A stretch of DNA of 64,000 nucleotides from Aquisediminimonas sp031376385. Lineage in GTDB: Bacteria > Pseudomonadota > Alphaproteobacteria > Sphingomonadales > Sphingomonadaceae. The stretch lies in the NCBI GenBank assembly GCA_031376385.1, contig JANMDQ010000015.1, positions 124,001-188,000 on the forward strand, in the 5' to 3' direction. The notes beneath the pieces are model-generated. The model made no database searches, had not been told where the DNA came from, and was given only the letters and a program-made list of their open reading frames with translations. A program made the translations under genes and the position numbers. Each line of letters opens with the position of its first letter. The stretch's first letter is position 1. Positions 42,276-51,129 of the stretch are shown here, one piece after another.

Positions 42276-42881
42276 ATGCCCGTCCGCGCCGTCGTTTTTG
42301 ACGTCGGCAACGTCCTGTATCACTGGTCCATGCGCCACCTGTTCGCTCAGCTTATTCATGATGAGACTGAGCTTAATTGGTTCACGGCAAACGTCATCAC
42401 GGATGAATGGCATTTTCAGCATGATGCGGGACGCGCCCTGCATGAAATGGTGGCGGAACGGATCGAAGAATTTCCGGCATATGCCGTGCTGATCCACGCC
42501 TATGCCACCCGGTTTAATGAAACGATCCCCGGCCCTGTGGCGGGTATGATCGAAATGGTCAGTGAACTTCATGCCCGTGATGTGCCGATCTATGGCATTA
42601 CCAATTTTGGCGCGGAGCTTTGGGCCGGGTTTCGCCCGACGGCTCCGGTGTTCGATTATTTTCAAGATATCGTGGTTTCTGGTGTTGAAAAGATCGCGAA
42701 GCCAGACCCTGCCATTTACGCGCTCGCCCTGTTGCGGTTTGGCCTGAACGAGGGCGAAGGCATTTTCATCGATGATCGGCTGGATAACATCATCTCAGCC
42801 CGCACACATGGCTTCGTAGGTCATCATTTCACGGATGCGGCAACGCTCAGGCCGGAATTGCAACAAATCGGATTGCTATGA
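42276..42881 (+). CDS. HAD-superfamily hydrolase
   Basis: Haloacid-dehalogenase-like phosphatase of 201 residues. Motif I is VFDVGNVLYHW with the nucleophile Asp; motif II ITNFGAE; motif III KIAKPDPAIY; motif IV FIDDRLDNI. The form FDVGNVL is typical of the YihX/epoxide-hydrolase-like group, which acts on sugar phosphates or similar. Translation probably follows rpmJ, as no good ribosome site is seen. The substrate is unknown. Confidence 0.88.
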   Translation: MPVRAVVFDVGNVLYHWSMRHLFAQLIHDETELNWFTANVITDEWHFQHDAGRALHEMVAERIEEFPAYAVLIHAYATRFNETIPGPVAGMIEMVSELHARDVPIYGITNFGAELWAGFRPTAPVFDYFQDIVVSGVEKIAKPDPAIYALALLRFGLNEGEGIFIDDRLDNIISARTHGFVGHHFTDAATLRPELQQIGLL

Positions 42882-42973
42882 CCGAAAATGGCTAACGCCC
42901 CGCTTTGGGACGCCAAGCCGCTTAACCATCTCAGTCGCTGGTGAAAAGTTAAGGCACTGATAACCATGTGCTT

Positions 42974-43159
42974 ATGAACAAGCGTACCCGAGCACCCTTC
43001 GCCCCAGCAGTGTCTGGCCAACCCCGCCACCCTTTTCGCCTCAGCCTCATGCCCCCTGTGCCAGCGGAGATCGCCGCGAAGCCAGAGCGGACGGACTTGG
43101 CCTTCTTCGGCATCAGTTTCGTTTCTTTCTTCATCATCATCATGGGCATGACGAGCTAA
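42974..43159 (+). CDS. Small membrane protein, function unknown
   Basis: Predicted protein of 61 residues with a basic, proline-rich N-terminal half (RTRAPFAPAVSGQPRHPFRL) and one C-terminal transmembrane helix (LAFFGISFVSFFIIIMGM). I do not recognise a family. The ATG at 42974 is used; a GTG at 42968 is in frame. It lies between the HAD gene and the acylase gene, on their strand. Support is the hydrophobic segment and coding-like codon use, so it is a tentative call. Confidence 0.5.
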   Translation: MNKRTRAPFAPAVSGQPRHPFRLSLMPPVPAEIAAKPERTDLAFFGISFVSFFIIIMGMTS

Positions 43160-43227
43160 GCTCAGAATCTAGCTTGCAACCCCGTGCGGGATCGCAGAGA
43201 CATCGCTCCAATAGTGGAGGAGAGTTT

Positions 43228-45363
43228 ATGCGGCGCTGGATGAAATGGGGCTTGGGCATAGTCCTGCTGCTGGCCGTGGCGAGCATGGTCTGGGAGCCTT
43301 TGACGGCTACGTCAGCAACGGCACCTCCCAACCGCGCCTATGACGCCCGGATCGTCCGCGACAAATTTGGCGTTCCGCACATCAAAGGCAAGACGGATGC
43401 GGATGCCGCCTACGGCCTTGCCTATGCCCATGCCGAAGATGATTTCGAAACAATTCAGCAAGTTGTCGCCATGACGCGAGGCCGCACTGGCGCCTTGTTG
43501 GGGGCGGATGGGGCCAAGGTTGATTATGTTCAGCATCTGCTAGGCGCGCGTGAGACAGTGGATCAGGGTTATGCCAGCATACCCGCAGACGTCCGTGCCG
43601 TTGTTGATGGCTATGCCGTTGGCCTCAATCTTTATGCTGAAAAGCATCCTGACGAAGTGCGGCTGCGCAAGCTTTTTCCTGTGAATGGGCAGGATATTGT
43701 CACAGGCTTTGTGTTGCGCGCGCCCTTCTTTTACGGGTTGGACGGGGTGATTGGCAAACTGGTGGAGGGCAAGCCACTGACGCCTGATGCCAAAACACCT
43801 TGGACGTCGCCGCCAGAAACACTGACACCGGCAGGCCGAGCGCCTGACATGAATGGCTCCAACGGATGGGCCCTTGCCCCCAGTCGCATGGCTGACGGCA
43901 ACACGTGGCTCGTCTCTAATTCGCACCAGCCTTATGAAGGCCAAGTCGCCTGGTATGAGGCTGTGACGCATTCTGATGAAGGCCTTGATATGGCAGGGGC
44001 CTTGTTCCCGGGATCGCCTTTCGTGCTGCTCGGTCATAACCGCGATTTGGGATGGACCAACACAGTCAATCAGCCGGATTTGATCGACGTCTACAAGCTC
44101 GTGATGAACGAGGCTGGGGACCAATACAGGTTCGACAGAAAGTGGAGGCCGCTGGAGGCACGGCGGGTTTGGTTGCCAGTCAAATATGGCCCGTTCAACT
44201 TGCCCATTCCGCGCATGGTCTACCGCTCTATCCACGGGCCGGTGATCAAGAATGATGATGGCGTCTTTGCCATTCGTTACGCGGGGATCGGTTCCGTCAA
44301 GGCAGTGGAACAATATTATCGCAATACCAAAGCCCGCAACTGGGATGAATGGACCAAGTCAATGTCACTTGGTGGCATTCCAGCCACCAATTTCATTTAT
44401 GCCGATAAAACCGGCAGAATTGCCTATCTCTATTACGCGCAATTTCCTGACCGCAAGGCGGGATATGACTATGCGGGCATATTGCCGGGGGATGTTGCTG
44501 GCCCCCTATGGAGTCAGTCTCTTGGCTTTGACCGCATCCCTAAAATCGTAAATCCCGCCAGCGGCTTTGTGGCCAACGCCAACAATACGCCTTTCCGTGC
44601 GGCGGGGCGGGGCTCTGAAATGAAGCCAGCGGATTTCTCACCCATGATGGGCATTGAAGCACGCATGACCAATCGGGGGCTGCGTGCAACCGAACTGGTG
44701 GCGGCCGATGCGTCGATCACGCGGGAGGAGCTGATCGCGATCAAGATGGACACGGTTTACAGCAAGCAATCCTATGTCAAACCGTGGATGGACCGGATCA
44801 TGGCACTCAACCTGAAGGATGATCCGGAGTTGGCCAAGGCACAAGCCTTGCTCGCCACATGGGATTGGTCAAGCGACGGGAAGGGCGGGGCCGATACGCT
44901 GGCGGAACTGCTGGTCCGCGTGGCCAATACCGCGAATTACCGAGGCGAGGCTTTGCCCGATGCGCGGGGGGAGCTGAAGAAATGGGTTGATCATCTGATC
45001 AAAACAACCGGTCGCATTGACCCACCTCTGGCTGACTTTCAGCGGTTGCGTCGCGGCACAGTTGATATTGCGATGCCAACAGGCGGCACCGATGTGCTCC
45101 GCGCAACCAGCGTTTGGGATAAGGCCGAGGCAGATGGCAAGGGCCGGGTGAAGCACGGCGATAGTTTCATCATGCTCGTTCACTGGGACAAGTCAGGCAA
45201 GGTCATATCGGAATCGATTCAACCTTATGGTGCGGCCACAACGCGGTCCCAGTCTCCGCATTATACAGATCAGATGAAGCTCTTTGCTGCTGGTCAATAT
45301 AAGCCAGTGCATTTTGAATGGGCGGACGCGGTCGGGCAGGGTGGCAAAATATATCGGCCTTAG
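43228..45363 (+). CDS. Penicillin acylase family protein (AHL acylase-like)
   Basis: N-terminal-nucleophile hydrolase of 711 residues. After a hydrophobic N-terminal segment (WGLGIVLLLAVASMVWEPL) comes the alpha chain and then the autoprocessing site NG|SNGWALAPSRMADG, with Ser211 as nucleophile of the beta chain. Later landmarks are NSHQPYEGQVAWYEA, FVLLGHNRDLGWTNTVNQPD, and the Asn-bearing SGFVANANNTPF. Relatives are penicillin or homoserine-lactone acylases of the periplasm, the latter able to quench quorum signals; the substrate here is unproven. The start at 43228 follows GGAGGAGAG. Confidence 0.9.
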   Translation: MRRWMKWGLGIVLLLAVASMVWEPLTATSATAPPNRAYDARIVRDKFGVPHIKGKTDADAAYGLAYAHAEDDFETIQQVVAMTRGRTGALLGADGAKVDYVQHLLGARETVDQGYASIPADVRAVVDGYAVGLNLYAEKHPDEVRLRKLFPVNGQDIVTGFVLRAPFFYGLDGVIGKLVEGKPLTPDAKTPWTSPPETLTPAGRAPDMNGSNGWALAPSRMADGNTWLVSNSHQPYEGQVAWYEAVTHSDEGLDMAGALFPGSPFVLLGHNRDLGWTNTVNQPDLIDVYKLVMNEAGDQYRFDRKWRPLEARRVWLPVKYGPFNLPIPRMVYRSIHGPVIKNDDGVFAIRYAGIGSVKAVEQYYRNTKARNWDEWTKSMSLGGIPATNFIYADKTGRIAYLYYAQFPDRKAGYDYAGILPGDVAGPLWSQSLGFDRIPKIVNPASGFVANANNTPFRAAGRGSEMKPADFSPMMGIEARMTNRGLRATELVAADASITREELIAIKMDTVYSKQSYVKPWMDRIMALNLKDDPELAKAQALLATWDWSSDGKGGADTLAELLVRVANTANYRGEALPDARGELKKWVDHLIKTTGRIDPPLADFQRLRRGTVDIAMPTGGTDVLRATSVWDKAEADGKGRVKHGDSFIMLVHWDKSGKVISESIQPYGAATTRSQSPHYTDQMKLFAAGQYKPVHFEWADAVGQGGKIYRP

Positions 45364-45371
45364 GGCTGAGC

Positions 45372-46121
45372 TTACCCCAGAAACATGAAGTCCCGCTCAA
45401 ATGACTTCATTGCCGCACCGCCATCGACAAAAATGGTCTGAGCCGTGGTGGCGCGCGCTGTTGCTAGCCATAGGACAGCGTCGGCAATGTCATCGGGCTC
45501 CGGCAATCGCTTGAGCGGCATGGCCTGTTCGAGTGCCACCATTTGCGCAGGGCGGTAATCATCGGTCGGTATGGTGAGGCCCGGCGCAACCGCATTCACG
45601 CGGATCGTGGGTGCGAGCACGCGGGCAAGCGTTTCAGTGGCGCCTGCCAAGGCCTGCTTGGACAAAGTATAGCTGAGTTGATCGGCGTTGGGTTGTTTGA
45701 TTCGTTGATCAAGAATGTTCACAATCGCGCCGTCCGCCCCTGCCAATGCCTTTGCCATGGCTAAACAAAGCAGAACCGGCGTTGCGAAATTTGTCGCCAT
45801 CCGGTCCGAGAGCGCAGCTGCATCAACGCTCTGCCAATCATCTTGGGCGAAGTGAGAGGCATTGTTGACCAGCAGGTCTGGCGCTTGCCCGAATTCGGCA
45901 ATGACTGCTGCCATCAGCTGCTCTGCGGAGTCTCTGTTTGCTAAGTCCGCAGCAAAGCTCTGCCAGCGCGTTTCATGCGCGCCGAGGATCGCGGCTAGCA
46001 TCGGTTCTGGCGTTAGGTTTGATCTTCCGTGTAGCGCTAGCGTCCAGCCATCCGCTGCAAGCCGCGCCGCAATTGTAGCGCCAATCCGGCGGAACCCGCC
46101 TGTAATTAGCGCCAGCTTCAT
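45372..46121 (-). CDS. SDR-family pteridine-type reductase (FolM-like)
   Basis: Short-chain reductase of 249 residues resembling pteridine or dihydromonapterin reductases. The cofactor loop is TGGFRRIG, matching the TGxxRRxG form of that group. The usual catalytic Ser is replaced by Asp138 (NILDQRIKQPNADQLSYTLS), with Tyr151 and Lys155, as in PTR1 and FolM. It overlaps folB by 4 bases (46118-46121). A pterin substrate, perhaps dihydrofolate or dihydromonapterin, is therefore likely. The name FolM is not claimed outright. Confidence 0.85.
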   Translation of the reverse strand: MKLALITGGFRRIGATIAARLAADGWTLALHGRSNLTPEPMLAAILGAHETRWQSFAADLANRDSAEQLMAAVIAEFGQAPDLLVNNASHFAQDDWQSVDAAALSDRMATNFATPVLLCLAMAKALAGADGAIVNILDQRIKQPNADQLSYTLSKQALAGATETLARVLAPTIRVNAVAPGLTIPTDDYRPAQMVALEQAMPLKRLPEPDDIADAVLWLATARATTAQTIFVDGGAAMKSFERDFMFLG

Positions 46122-46486
46122 CTGCGGTGCCTAGTGAGCGTGATACCAATCGACTCGTCAGCCTCTGCGATGGCAAGCTTCACGATTCTAACCTCAACCT
46201 TCAAAACCCGATCATCGCCCATGAACAGCGTGTCCGCAATATGATCCGCCACTGCCTCAATCAGAACAAAATGCACGCCTTCTGGCAAGGCACTCGTCGC
46301 GGCATTTTTCAAGTCCATGTAGTTTTTGGACGCGGATAGCGGCGTGTTCGCCTCAAAATGATCCGGACATTTCAAATCCACACGCATGGAGATGCGCAGC
46401 GGTTGCGGCAAATGTGTTTCTTCGGAATAAATGCCGGTGAGAACCTGTACTTCAAGGTCAGCAACTTCAAGGGTAAGGGTATCCAT
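46118..46486 (-). CDS. folB: Dihydroneopterin aldolase
   Basis: Folate-pathway enzyme of 122 residues converting dihydroneopterin to hydroxymethyl-dihydropterin. Family elements are the N-terminal strand LEVQVLTGIYSEETHLPQPL, the catalytic-region NYMDLKNAATSA, and the glutamate region FVLIEAVADHIADTLF. The ATG at 46486 is chosen; an upstream one at 46522 is less likely because the protein normally begins at the first strand. It is coupled to the pteridine reductase-like gene downstream. Confidence 0.9.
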   Translation of the reverse strand: MDTLTLEVADLEVQVLTGIYSEETHLPQPLRISMRVDLKCPDHFEANTPLSASKNYMDLKNAATSALPEGVHFVLIEAVADHIADTLFMGDDRVLKVEVRIVKLAIAEADESIGITLTRHRR

Positions 46487-46603
46487 AGGCGCGGCCTTTA
46501 GCGGCAATGGCGGCGCGTGCAAGCCAGAGTGGATGCGCTTTTCACTTTCAATTTACGTAAGCGTCACTAATCGGCCTGCCTTCGTATAAGAAAGACGTCG
46601 CCC

Positions 46604-47134
46604 GTGATTCACTTATGTCCCCTCGCTGATATTGACCCAACCGATGTTGAGCATCTGCTTGACGCGGCCTTTGGGGCTGACCGCCGGGGCCGCACAGCCT
46701 ACCGGATGCGCGAAGGGGTGGACGCGATTGCCGAACTCAGTTTTGCCGCGCTCGACGGCGATGTAATTGTTGGAACAATACAATGCTGGCCGGTGGCTCT
46801 TGTGGGCGATGATCATGATCTTACGCCCATCACACTTGTTGGCCCTGTCGCGGTTGACCCGGCGGTGCAGCGGGGCGGCATTGGCCGAATCCTAATGTCG
46901 CATATGTTGGAGGCTGCGCAGGTGCACGATGTCAAAGCCATGATGATGATCGGCGATCCGGAATATTATGAACGCTTCTTTGGGTTCAGTTCTGTCGCGA
47001 CACAATATTGGGAAATTCCCGGCCCAGTCGAGCGTCACCGCCTTCTCGCCCGCTGCGACAGTGTGGTTCGTTTGCCCGCCTATGGCCGGATCATCCCGCA
47101 TCCTGCCTTTGCAACTGAGCCTGCAACCGCATAA
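46604..47134 (+). CDS. GNAT-family acetyltransferase (YhbS-like)
   Basis: N-acetyltransferase of 176 residues starting at GTG. The fold is shown by IVGTIQCWPVAL, the acetyl-CoA loop VDPAVQRGGIGRILMSHMLE and MMMIGDPEYYERFFGFSSVA, which is the YhbS-type arrangement. The substrate is unknown. It is 11 bases upstream of the DUF1285 gene on the same strand and diverges from folB. Confidence 0.85.
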   Translation: MIHLCPLADIDPTDVEHLLDAAFGADRRGRTAYRMREGVDAIAELSFAALDGDVIVGTIQCWPVALVGDDHDLTPITLVGPVAVDPAVQRGGIGRILMSHMLEAAQVHDVKAMMMIGDPEYYERFFGFSSVATQYWEIPGPVERHRLLARCDSVVRLPAYGRIIPHPAFATEPATA

Positions 47135-47145
47135 GGCTATGGCTT

Positions 47146-47715
47146 ATGCCTATGCCAGACCTCTTGAATGACCTTTCTCGCCTCTCACTGGTGGAGATTG
47201 AGGCCTTAGTATCTGGTCAAAGCGCGCCGCCCATCGACAGCTGGAATCCACCACATACGGGTGATAGCCGCGTGCGCATTGCCGCCGATGGCCGCTGGTT
47301 TCACGATGGCACACTGATCGCGCGCGAAAATTTGATCCGCCTGTTCGCCACAATCCTGCGGCGTGAACCCGATGGCAGCTATGTTCTAGTGACACCAATT
47401 GAAAAGCAGACTGTTACTGTCGAAGACGCGCCTTTGATGGCTGTGGAAGTCAAAAGCCAAGGTGAAGGGCAGGGGCGCACACTGGCTTTCCGGTTGAATG
47501 TGGACGGTCTTGTGGTGGCGGGGCCTCATCACCGGCTCCGGTTCGACGGCAGCGCGGAAGCGCCGGCTCCCTATTTGACGGTCCGCAAAGGCATTGAAGC
47601 GCGCATCGCCCGCGCGCCTTTTTACGAGATGGTCGAATGGGCCTTGGAAGAGGCCGGCGAACCGCTGGGCATTTGGAGCAGCGGTCAATTCTTCTCTATG
47701 GCGGCCATTACGTGA
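47146..47715 (+). CDS. DUF1285-domain protein
   Basis: Protein of 189 residues of the DUF1285 family. Characteristic are the phrase RVRIAADGRWFHDGTLIARE, a beta-strand-rich body (YVLVTPIEKQTVTVEDAPLM), and FYEMVEWALEEAGEPLGIWS near the end. Function is unknown; the family occurs in alphaproteobacteria beside NUDIX and CCA-adding genes, as here. Its stop overlaps the NUDIX start by 4 bases (GTGA). Confidence 0.85.
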   Translation: MPMPDLLNDLSRLSLVEIEALVSGQSAPPIDSWNPPHTGDSRVRIAADGRWFHDGTLIARENLIRLFATILRREPDGSYVLVTPIEKQTVTVEDAPLMAVEVKSQGEGQGRTLAFRLNVDGLVVAGPHHRLRFDGSAEAPAPYLTVRKGIEARIARAPFYEMVEWALEEAGEPLGIWSSGQFFSMAAIT

Positions 47716-48308
47716 GTTTGGCAGAGCGACTGCGCGGAGCTCTCGTGGGCGGCATGGCAAAGACTGTGCCGATGATTGAGCGCGATGCACCTATTCGCGA
47801 TGGTGCCAACCCACCAACAGCGGCGGCTGTTCTGGTGGCTATTACTGATCGCCCGGAGCCAGGCGTGATCCTCACCCAGCGTCCCCAATCAATGCGTAAG
47901 CATGGCGGCCAAGTAGCGTTTCCCGGCGGGCGCGTGGACCCTGAGGACGAAAATCTGATCGCAGCGGCTTTGCGTGAGGCAGAGGAAGAAGTCGCCCTGT
48001 TGCGTTCCGATGTGGAGATTATCGGATTAACTGACCCTTACCATACGATTACGGGCTATGTCGTAACGCCTGTTCTTGGCGTGATACCGCCGGACCTGCT
48101 GTTCACTGCGAATGAACATGAGGTTGAGGCCATTTTTGAAGTGCCTTTGGCGTTCCTGCTTGATCCCAACAACCACCGCACCCAGACGCTGGATTGGGAG
48201 GGGGAGGAACGGTTCTACTATGAAATGAATTGGGAGGATCGCCGCATCTGGGGCGCAACAGCGGCGATGATTGTGAACTTATCGCGAAGGCTGACATGGC
48301 CGATCTGA
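47712..48308 (+). CDS. NUDIX hydrolase (CoA pyrophosphatase-like)
   Basis: Nudix hydrolase of 198 residues. The upstream motif VILTQRPQSMRKHGGQVAFP and the Nudix box GGRVDPEDENLIAAALREAE with EEV after it are the pattern of NudL-type coenzyme A pyrophosphatases. The expected reaction is cleavage of CoA or derivatives to phosphopantetheine and 3',5'-ADP. It starts at the GTG in the DUF1285 stop and overlaps the CCA gene by 13 bases. Confidence 0.88.
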   Translation: MSLAERLRGALVGGMAKTVPMIERDAPIRDGANPPTAAAVLVAITDRPEPGVILTQRPQSMRKHGGQVAFPGGRVDPEDENLIAAALREAEEEVALLRSDVEIIGLTDPYHTITGYVVTPVLGVIPPDLLFTANEHEVEAIFEVPLAFLLDPNNHRTQTLDWEGEERFYYEMNWEDRRIWGATAAMIVNLSRRLTWPI

Positions 48309-49498
48309 TTTTGCCGAACAGGGACTGGTGCATAGAAGGCCTTGATAGCATTGCGCACGCGTTGGACGCGGAGGGCGATGCAACACAGCTTGTCGGCGGC
48401 GCTGTGCGCGACACGCTCGCCGGATTGGCCGTCAAAGACATTGACCTCGCCACCAAATTTCCTCCTGAGGAAGTGGTCAAACGCCTCAAAGCCGCAGGTA
48501 TCAAAGTTGTTCCAACCGGCATTGCGCACGGCACCGTGACGGCTGTGCTGGAGGCTGGCCCCGTTGAAATCACCACGCTGAGGCGTGATGTATCGACTGA
48601 TGGGAGGCGCGCAACGGTTATCTTCTCCGACGATTGGGGCGAAGACGCGTCGCGAAGGGATTTCACGATCAACGCTCTCTATGCTGATCTGAACACGGGT
48701 GCGGTCCATGACTATTTCGAGGGCGTCGCAGATTTATCCTCCGGAATTGTCCGCTTCATTGGCGATCCTCTCACCCGCATTGCGGAGGATCATTTGCGCA
48801 TCCTGCGCTTTTTCCGGTTTCAGGCGCGCTTTGGGGTTGGGGATCCAGAATGGGCGGCACTTGCCGCTTGCACTGTGCGTGCGAATGACTTGATGGCTCT
48901 TTCGCGGGAAAGGATCGCGGATGAATGGCTAAAGCTGCTGGCTCTGCCAGATCCAACCCCCACAGTACGATTGATGCTAGCAAAAGGCATTTTGCTTCCA
49001 GTGTTGCCAGAGATTGAGGCCGACGCGCATTTGGACCTTGCTCGATTGATCGCGCGGGAAACCGAAAATAATCTCGAAGGGGACCCCACCCGTCGTTTTG
49101 CCGCTCTCCTTCCTGCAGACCGGCAAGCAGTGGAAAATGTCGCAACGCGACTCAAGCTTTCCCGCAAAATGCGCCAGCGCTTAGACCGGGCAGCAAAGCG
49201 TAGCGCGACCGACGCCGATGATCCACGCGCTCTTGCCTATTGGTGGGGAGAGCAATCTGCGATTGATCGTTTGATGTTGGGGGCTGGCCAACTAGATGCG
49301 CTAATCCACTGGTCAGCACCACGATTTCCCTTGTCGGGTAAAGATGTGATTGCCCTTGGGGTTAATGCCGGACCTGAAGTCGCCGCAACCCTCAAGTCTG
49401 TTGAACGGACATGGGTCGCCGCTGGCTTTCCCGAATTGGCACAGGCGCGGCAGATTTTGGCCGATTCTATCGCTGTGGACTCAGCAAAAGAGCGTTAA
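48296..49498 (+). CDS. CCA tRNA nucleotidyltransferase / poly(A) polymerase family
   Basis: Class II nucleotidyltransferase of 400 residues that adds or repairs the tRNA CCA end. Motif A is LVGGAVRDTLAGLAVKDIDL with the metal aspartates; then come TLRRDVSTDGRRATVIFSDD, ASRRDFTINALYADL, and IRFIGDPLTRIAEDHLRILR-type residues (here VRFIGDP), followed by the helical C-terminal part. The ATG at 48296 overlaps the NUDIX gene. A poly(A)-polymerase role cannot be excluded, but the alphaproteobacterial context favours CCA-adding. Confidence 0.93.
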   Translation: MADLILPNRDWCIEGLDSIAHALDAEGDATQLVGGAVRDTLAGLAVKDIDLATKFPPEEVVKRLKAAGIKVVPTGIAHGTVTAVLEAGPVEITTLRRDVSTDGRRATVIFSDDWGEDASRRDFTINALYADLNTGAVHDYFEGVADLSSGIVRFIGDPLTRIAEDHLRILRFFRFQARFGVGDPEWAALAACTVRANDLMALSRERIADEWLKLLALPDPTPTVRLMLAKGILLPVLPEIEADAHLDLARLIARETENNLEGDPTRRFAALLPADRQAVENVATRLKLSRKMRQRLDRAAKRSATDADDPRALAYWWGEQSAIDRLMLGAGQLDALIHWSAPRFPLSGKDVIALGVNAGPEVAATLKSVERTWVAAGFPELAQARQILADSIAVDSAKER

Positions 49499-49568
49499 CG
49501 CCCTCGACAATGTGGTGACGCGAAGGGTAGATGCGCTGAGATTGCAAATAGGGTTTTGGAGCCGCAGT

Positions 49569-49991
49569 ATGACTGAAACGCAACATCAGGGGTCGGAAGG
49601 ATCGCGAGCACCATCGGCATCGGAGTTGCAAAGCCGCCGCCGTTTGCTGCAATTAGGCGCGGTAGGTGCAACGGCACTTGTCACCATTCGCCCTGCCATG
49701 GCGCAAAGCATGGCTTCTGTTCTTAAGTGTCAGATTCCCGTGCCGGATCCACGCAATGGCGGCCAGTATATTGCGGCGGACGGTTCGCTGGTGGCCCCTG
49801 GCACCGCAGGTTCGTTTGCTCCCGCACACCGCCCCTTTTCGGGTCAAGAGGTGAAGCGGGCTCTGAGTGGGGGGTCACTTCCCGGCGCTGCGGCTGATCA
49901 GAGCCAAGCCTATATGAATTACATCCGCCGCCTTCAAAATGGCCAAAGCGGGTTTACCTGTTTTGCTTCGCTCCAAATGCCGGGTCGCTGA
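49569..49991 (+). CDS. Small Tat-exported protein at head of HPr-rel-A cassette
   Basis: Protein of 140 residues with a twin-arginine signal: SRRRLLQLG (22-30) and a hydrophobic stretch to about residue 46 (IRPAMAQS). The mature part of about 94 residues has no recognised domain; it is Gly/Pro/Ala-rich, has two cysteines (54 and 131) and ends in SGFTCFASLQMPGR. It lies 9 bases before the PqqD-like gene and after the CCA gene. Position and small size make it a candidate substrate of the cassette, which is inference. The ATG at 49569 is used because upstream codons would overlap the CCA gene. Confidence 0.65.
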   Translation: MTETQHQGSEGSRAPSASELQSRRRLLQLGAVGATALVTIRPAMAQSMASVLKCQIPVPDPRNGGQYIAADGSLVAPGTAGSFAPAHRPFSGQEVKRALSGGSLPGAAADQSQAYMNYIRRLQNGQSGFTCFASLQMPGR

Positions 49992-49999
49992 TTCTTAAA

Positions 50000-50269
50000 G
50001 TGGCAGAACCGCGCTTTGCTGCACCCGCCGCCGGCTGCATCATATTGGTTCCGCTTGACGGAATTACAGCCCTCTATCATCGCTCTTCAGCTATGACACA
50101 TATCGTCGCTGAACCTGCCCCGGAAATACTCGCTGCGCTGGCTGCTGCGCCGTTGACGGCAGCTGAATTACTCCACGCTCTCGGATTGATGGACGATGCA
50201 GAGACTCGCCCAGCCCTTATGGCGCGGATCGAGGAATTGGAGGCAGGTGGCCTCATCTCCCGTCAATGA
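50000..50269 (+). CDS. PqqD-family protein of the HPr-rel-A system
   Basis: Protein of 89 residues resembling PqqD, the small chaperone that holds precursor peptides for modifying enzymes. It has the N-terminal strands (GCIILVPLDGITALYHRSS), THIVAEPAPEILAALAAAPL, and the winged-helix-like tail ARIEELEAGGLISRQ. The start is a GTG with a poor ribosome site, 8 bases after the preceding stop, and the stop overlaps the kinase gene (ATGA). In families annotated as HPr-rel-A it always accompanies the kinase. A bound peptide is expected but not identified. Confidence 0.78.
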   Translation: MAEPRFAAPAAGCIILVPLDGITALYHRSSAMTHIVAEPAPEILAALAAAPLTAAELLHALGLMDDAETRPALMARIEELEAGGLISRQ

Positions 50270-51129
50270 GGTACCAATTTTCGGTCAAAGTCGGCCCGCG
50301 TGGATTTCGCATAGGCTCGGCGTGGCGGCGTCCCACCGATGAGCTCTCCAGCCTTTACCGCGACTATCCGGCACCCGAAGACGGCATTGCCGATCACAGC
50401 GTGCGGTTGGAACCGACATCGCTGATCCGCCTTTTCATCCGTCCATCGCTTGCGCTGGGCGGTGGTTTCACTCTGCCAGAGGCGGCTCCCTTACCGCTTT
50501 CGCTTGGCCTGATCGCAGCAGAAATGGCCATGAACTTGCAAGTGGCGCTAGGTGAGCGGCACTTTCTGCTGCTCCACGCCGCCACGGTGGCAAAGGCGGA
50601 CAGAGCCATCATCCTGACCGGAGAATCTGGTTCTGGAAAATCCACAATGTCTGCTGTGCTCATGTCCGAAGGCTGGCGGTTTATGGGCGATGAATTTGCG
50701 CTGCTTGATCCTGAGACAGGGATGCTCCATCCCTTTCCCCGCCCGGTCAGCCTCAAGAATCAGTCAATGGATGTGCTGAGTGAACGGGTAAGGTCTGACC
50801 GTTTCGGCCCGCTGATGCGCGACACTCCCAAAGGCGACCTCCGCCATCTCATTCCCGACCGCGCCTCCATTGCTGCCATGGATGAAGTTGCCCGGCCCGT
50901 TGCAATCCTGTTCCCCCGCTTTGGCGAAACAAAAGCCGCCCGGCCTGTCGGGCAAGGCGAAGCCTTTGTGCGCCTGACCCAGGCGTCGACCAATTACACG
51001 GCGCTGGGCGAACGCGGGTTCACGGCGCTGTCTAGACTGGTTTTTACTGTGCCCGCCACAGCCATTGATTATCCCGATACCAAGACTGGGATCGGGCTGG
51101 TCAATAAAATTTGGAGCGCTGCGGAATGA
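50266..51129 (+). CDS. HprK-related kinase A
   Basis: Protein of 287 residues related to HPr serine kinase/phosphorylase. It has the conserved His104 (LLLHAATV), P-loop GESGSGKST (119-127) and the acidic MGDEFALLDPETG (142-143), so kinase activity is plausible. No HPr or PTS gene is next to it. Instead it lies between a PqqD-like gene and a nucleotidyltransferase, both overlapping by 4 bases. Similar kinases in lasso-peptide clusters phosphorylate the C-terminal Ser of the precursor. No lasso cyclase gene is seen here. Confidence 0.85.
   Translation: MRYQFSVKVGPRGFRIGSAWRRPTDELSSLYRDYPAPEDGIADHSVRLEPTSLIRLFIRPSLALGGGFTLPEAAPLPLSLGLIAAEMAMNLQVALGERHFLLLHAATVAKADRAIILTGESGSGKSTMSAVLMSEGWRFMGDEFALLDPETGMLHPFPRPVSLKNQSMDVLSERVRSDRFGPLMRDTPKGDLRHLIPDRASIAAMDEVARPVAILFPRFGETKAARPVGQGEAFVRLTQASTNYTALGERGFTALSRLVFTVPATAIDYPDTKTGIGLVNKIWSAAE

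Noticed and set aside
43540..44313. Open frame of 257 codons antisense to the acylase
   Set aside because: Lies wholly inside the penicillin acylase gene and has no recognisable protein features.
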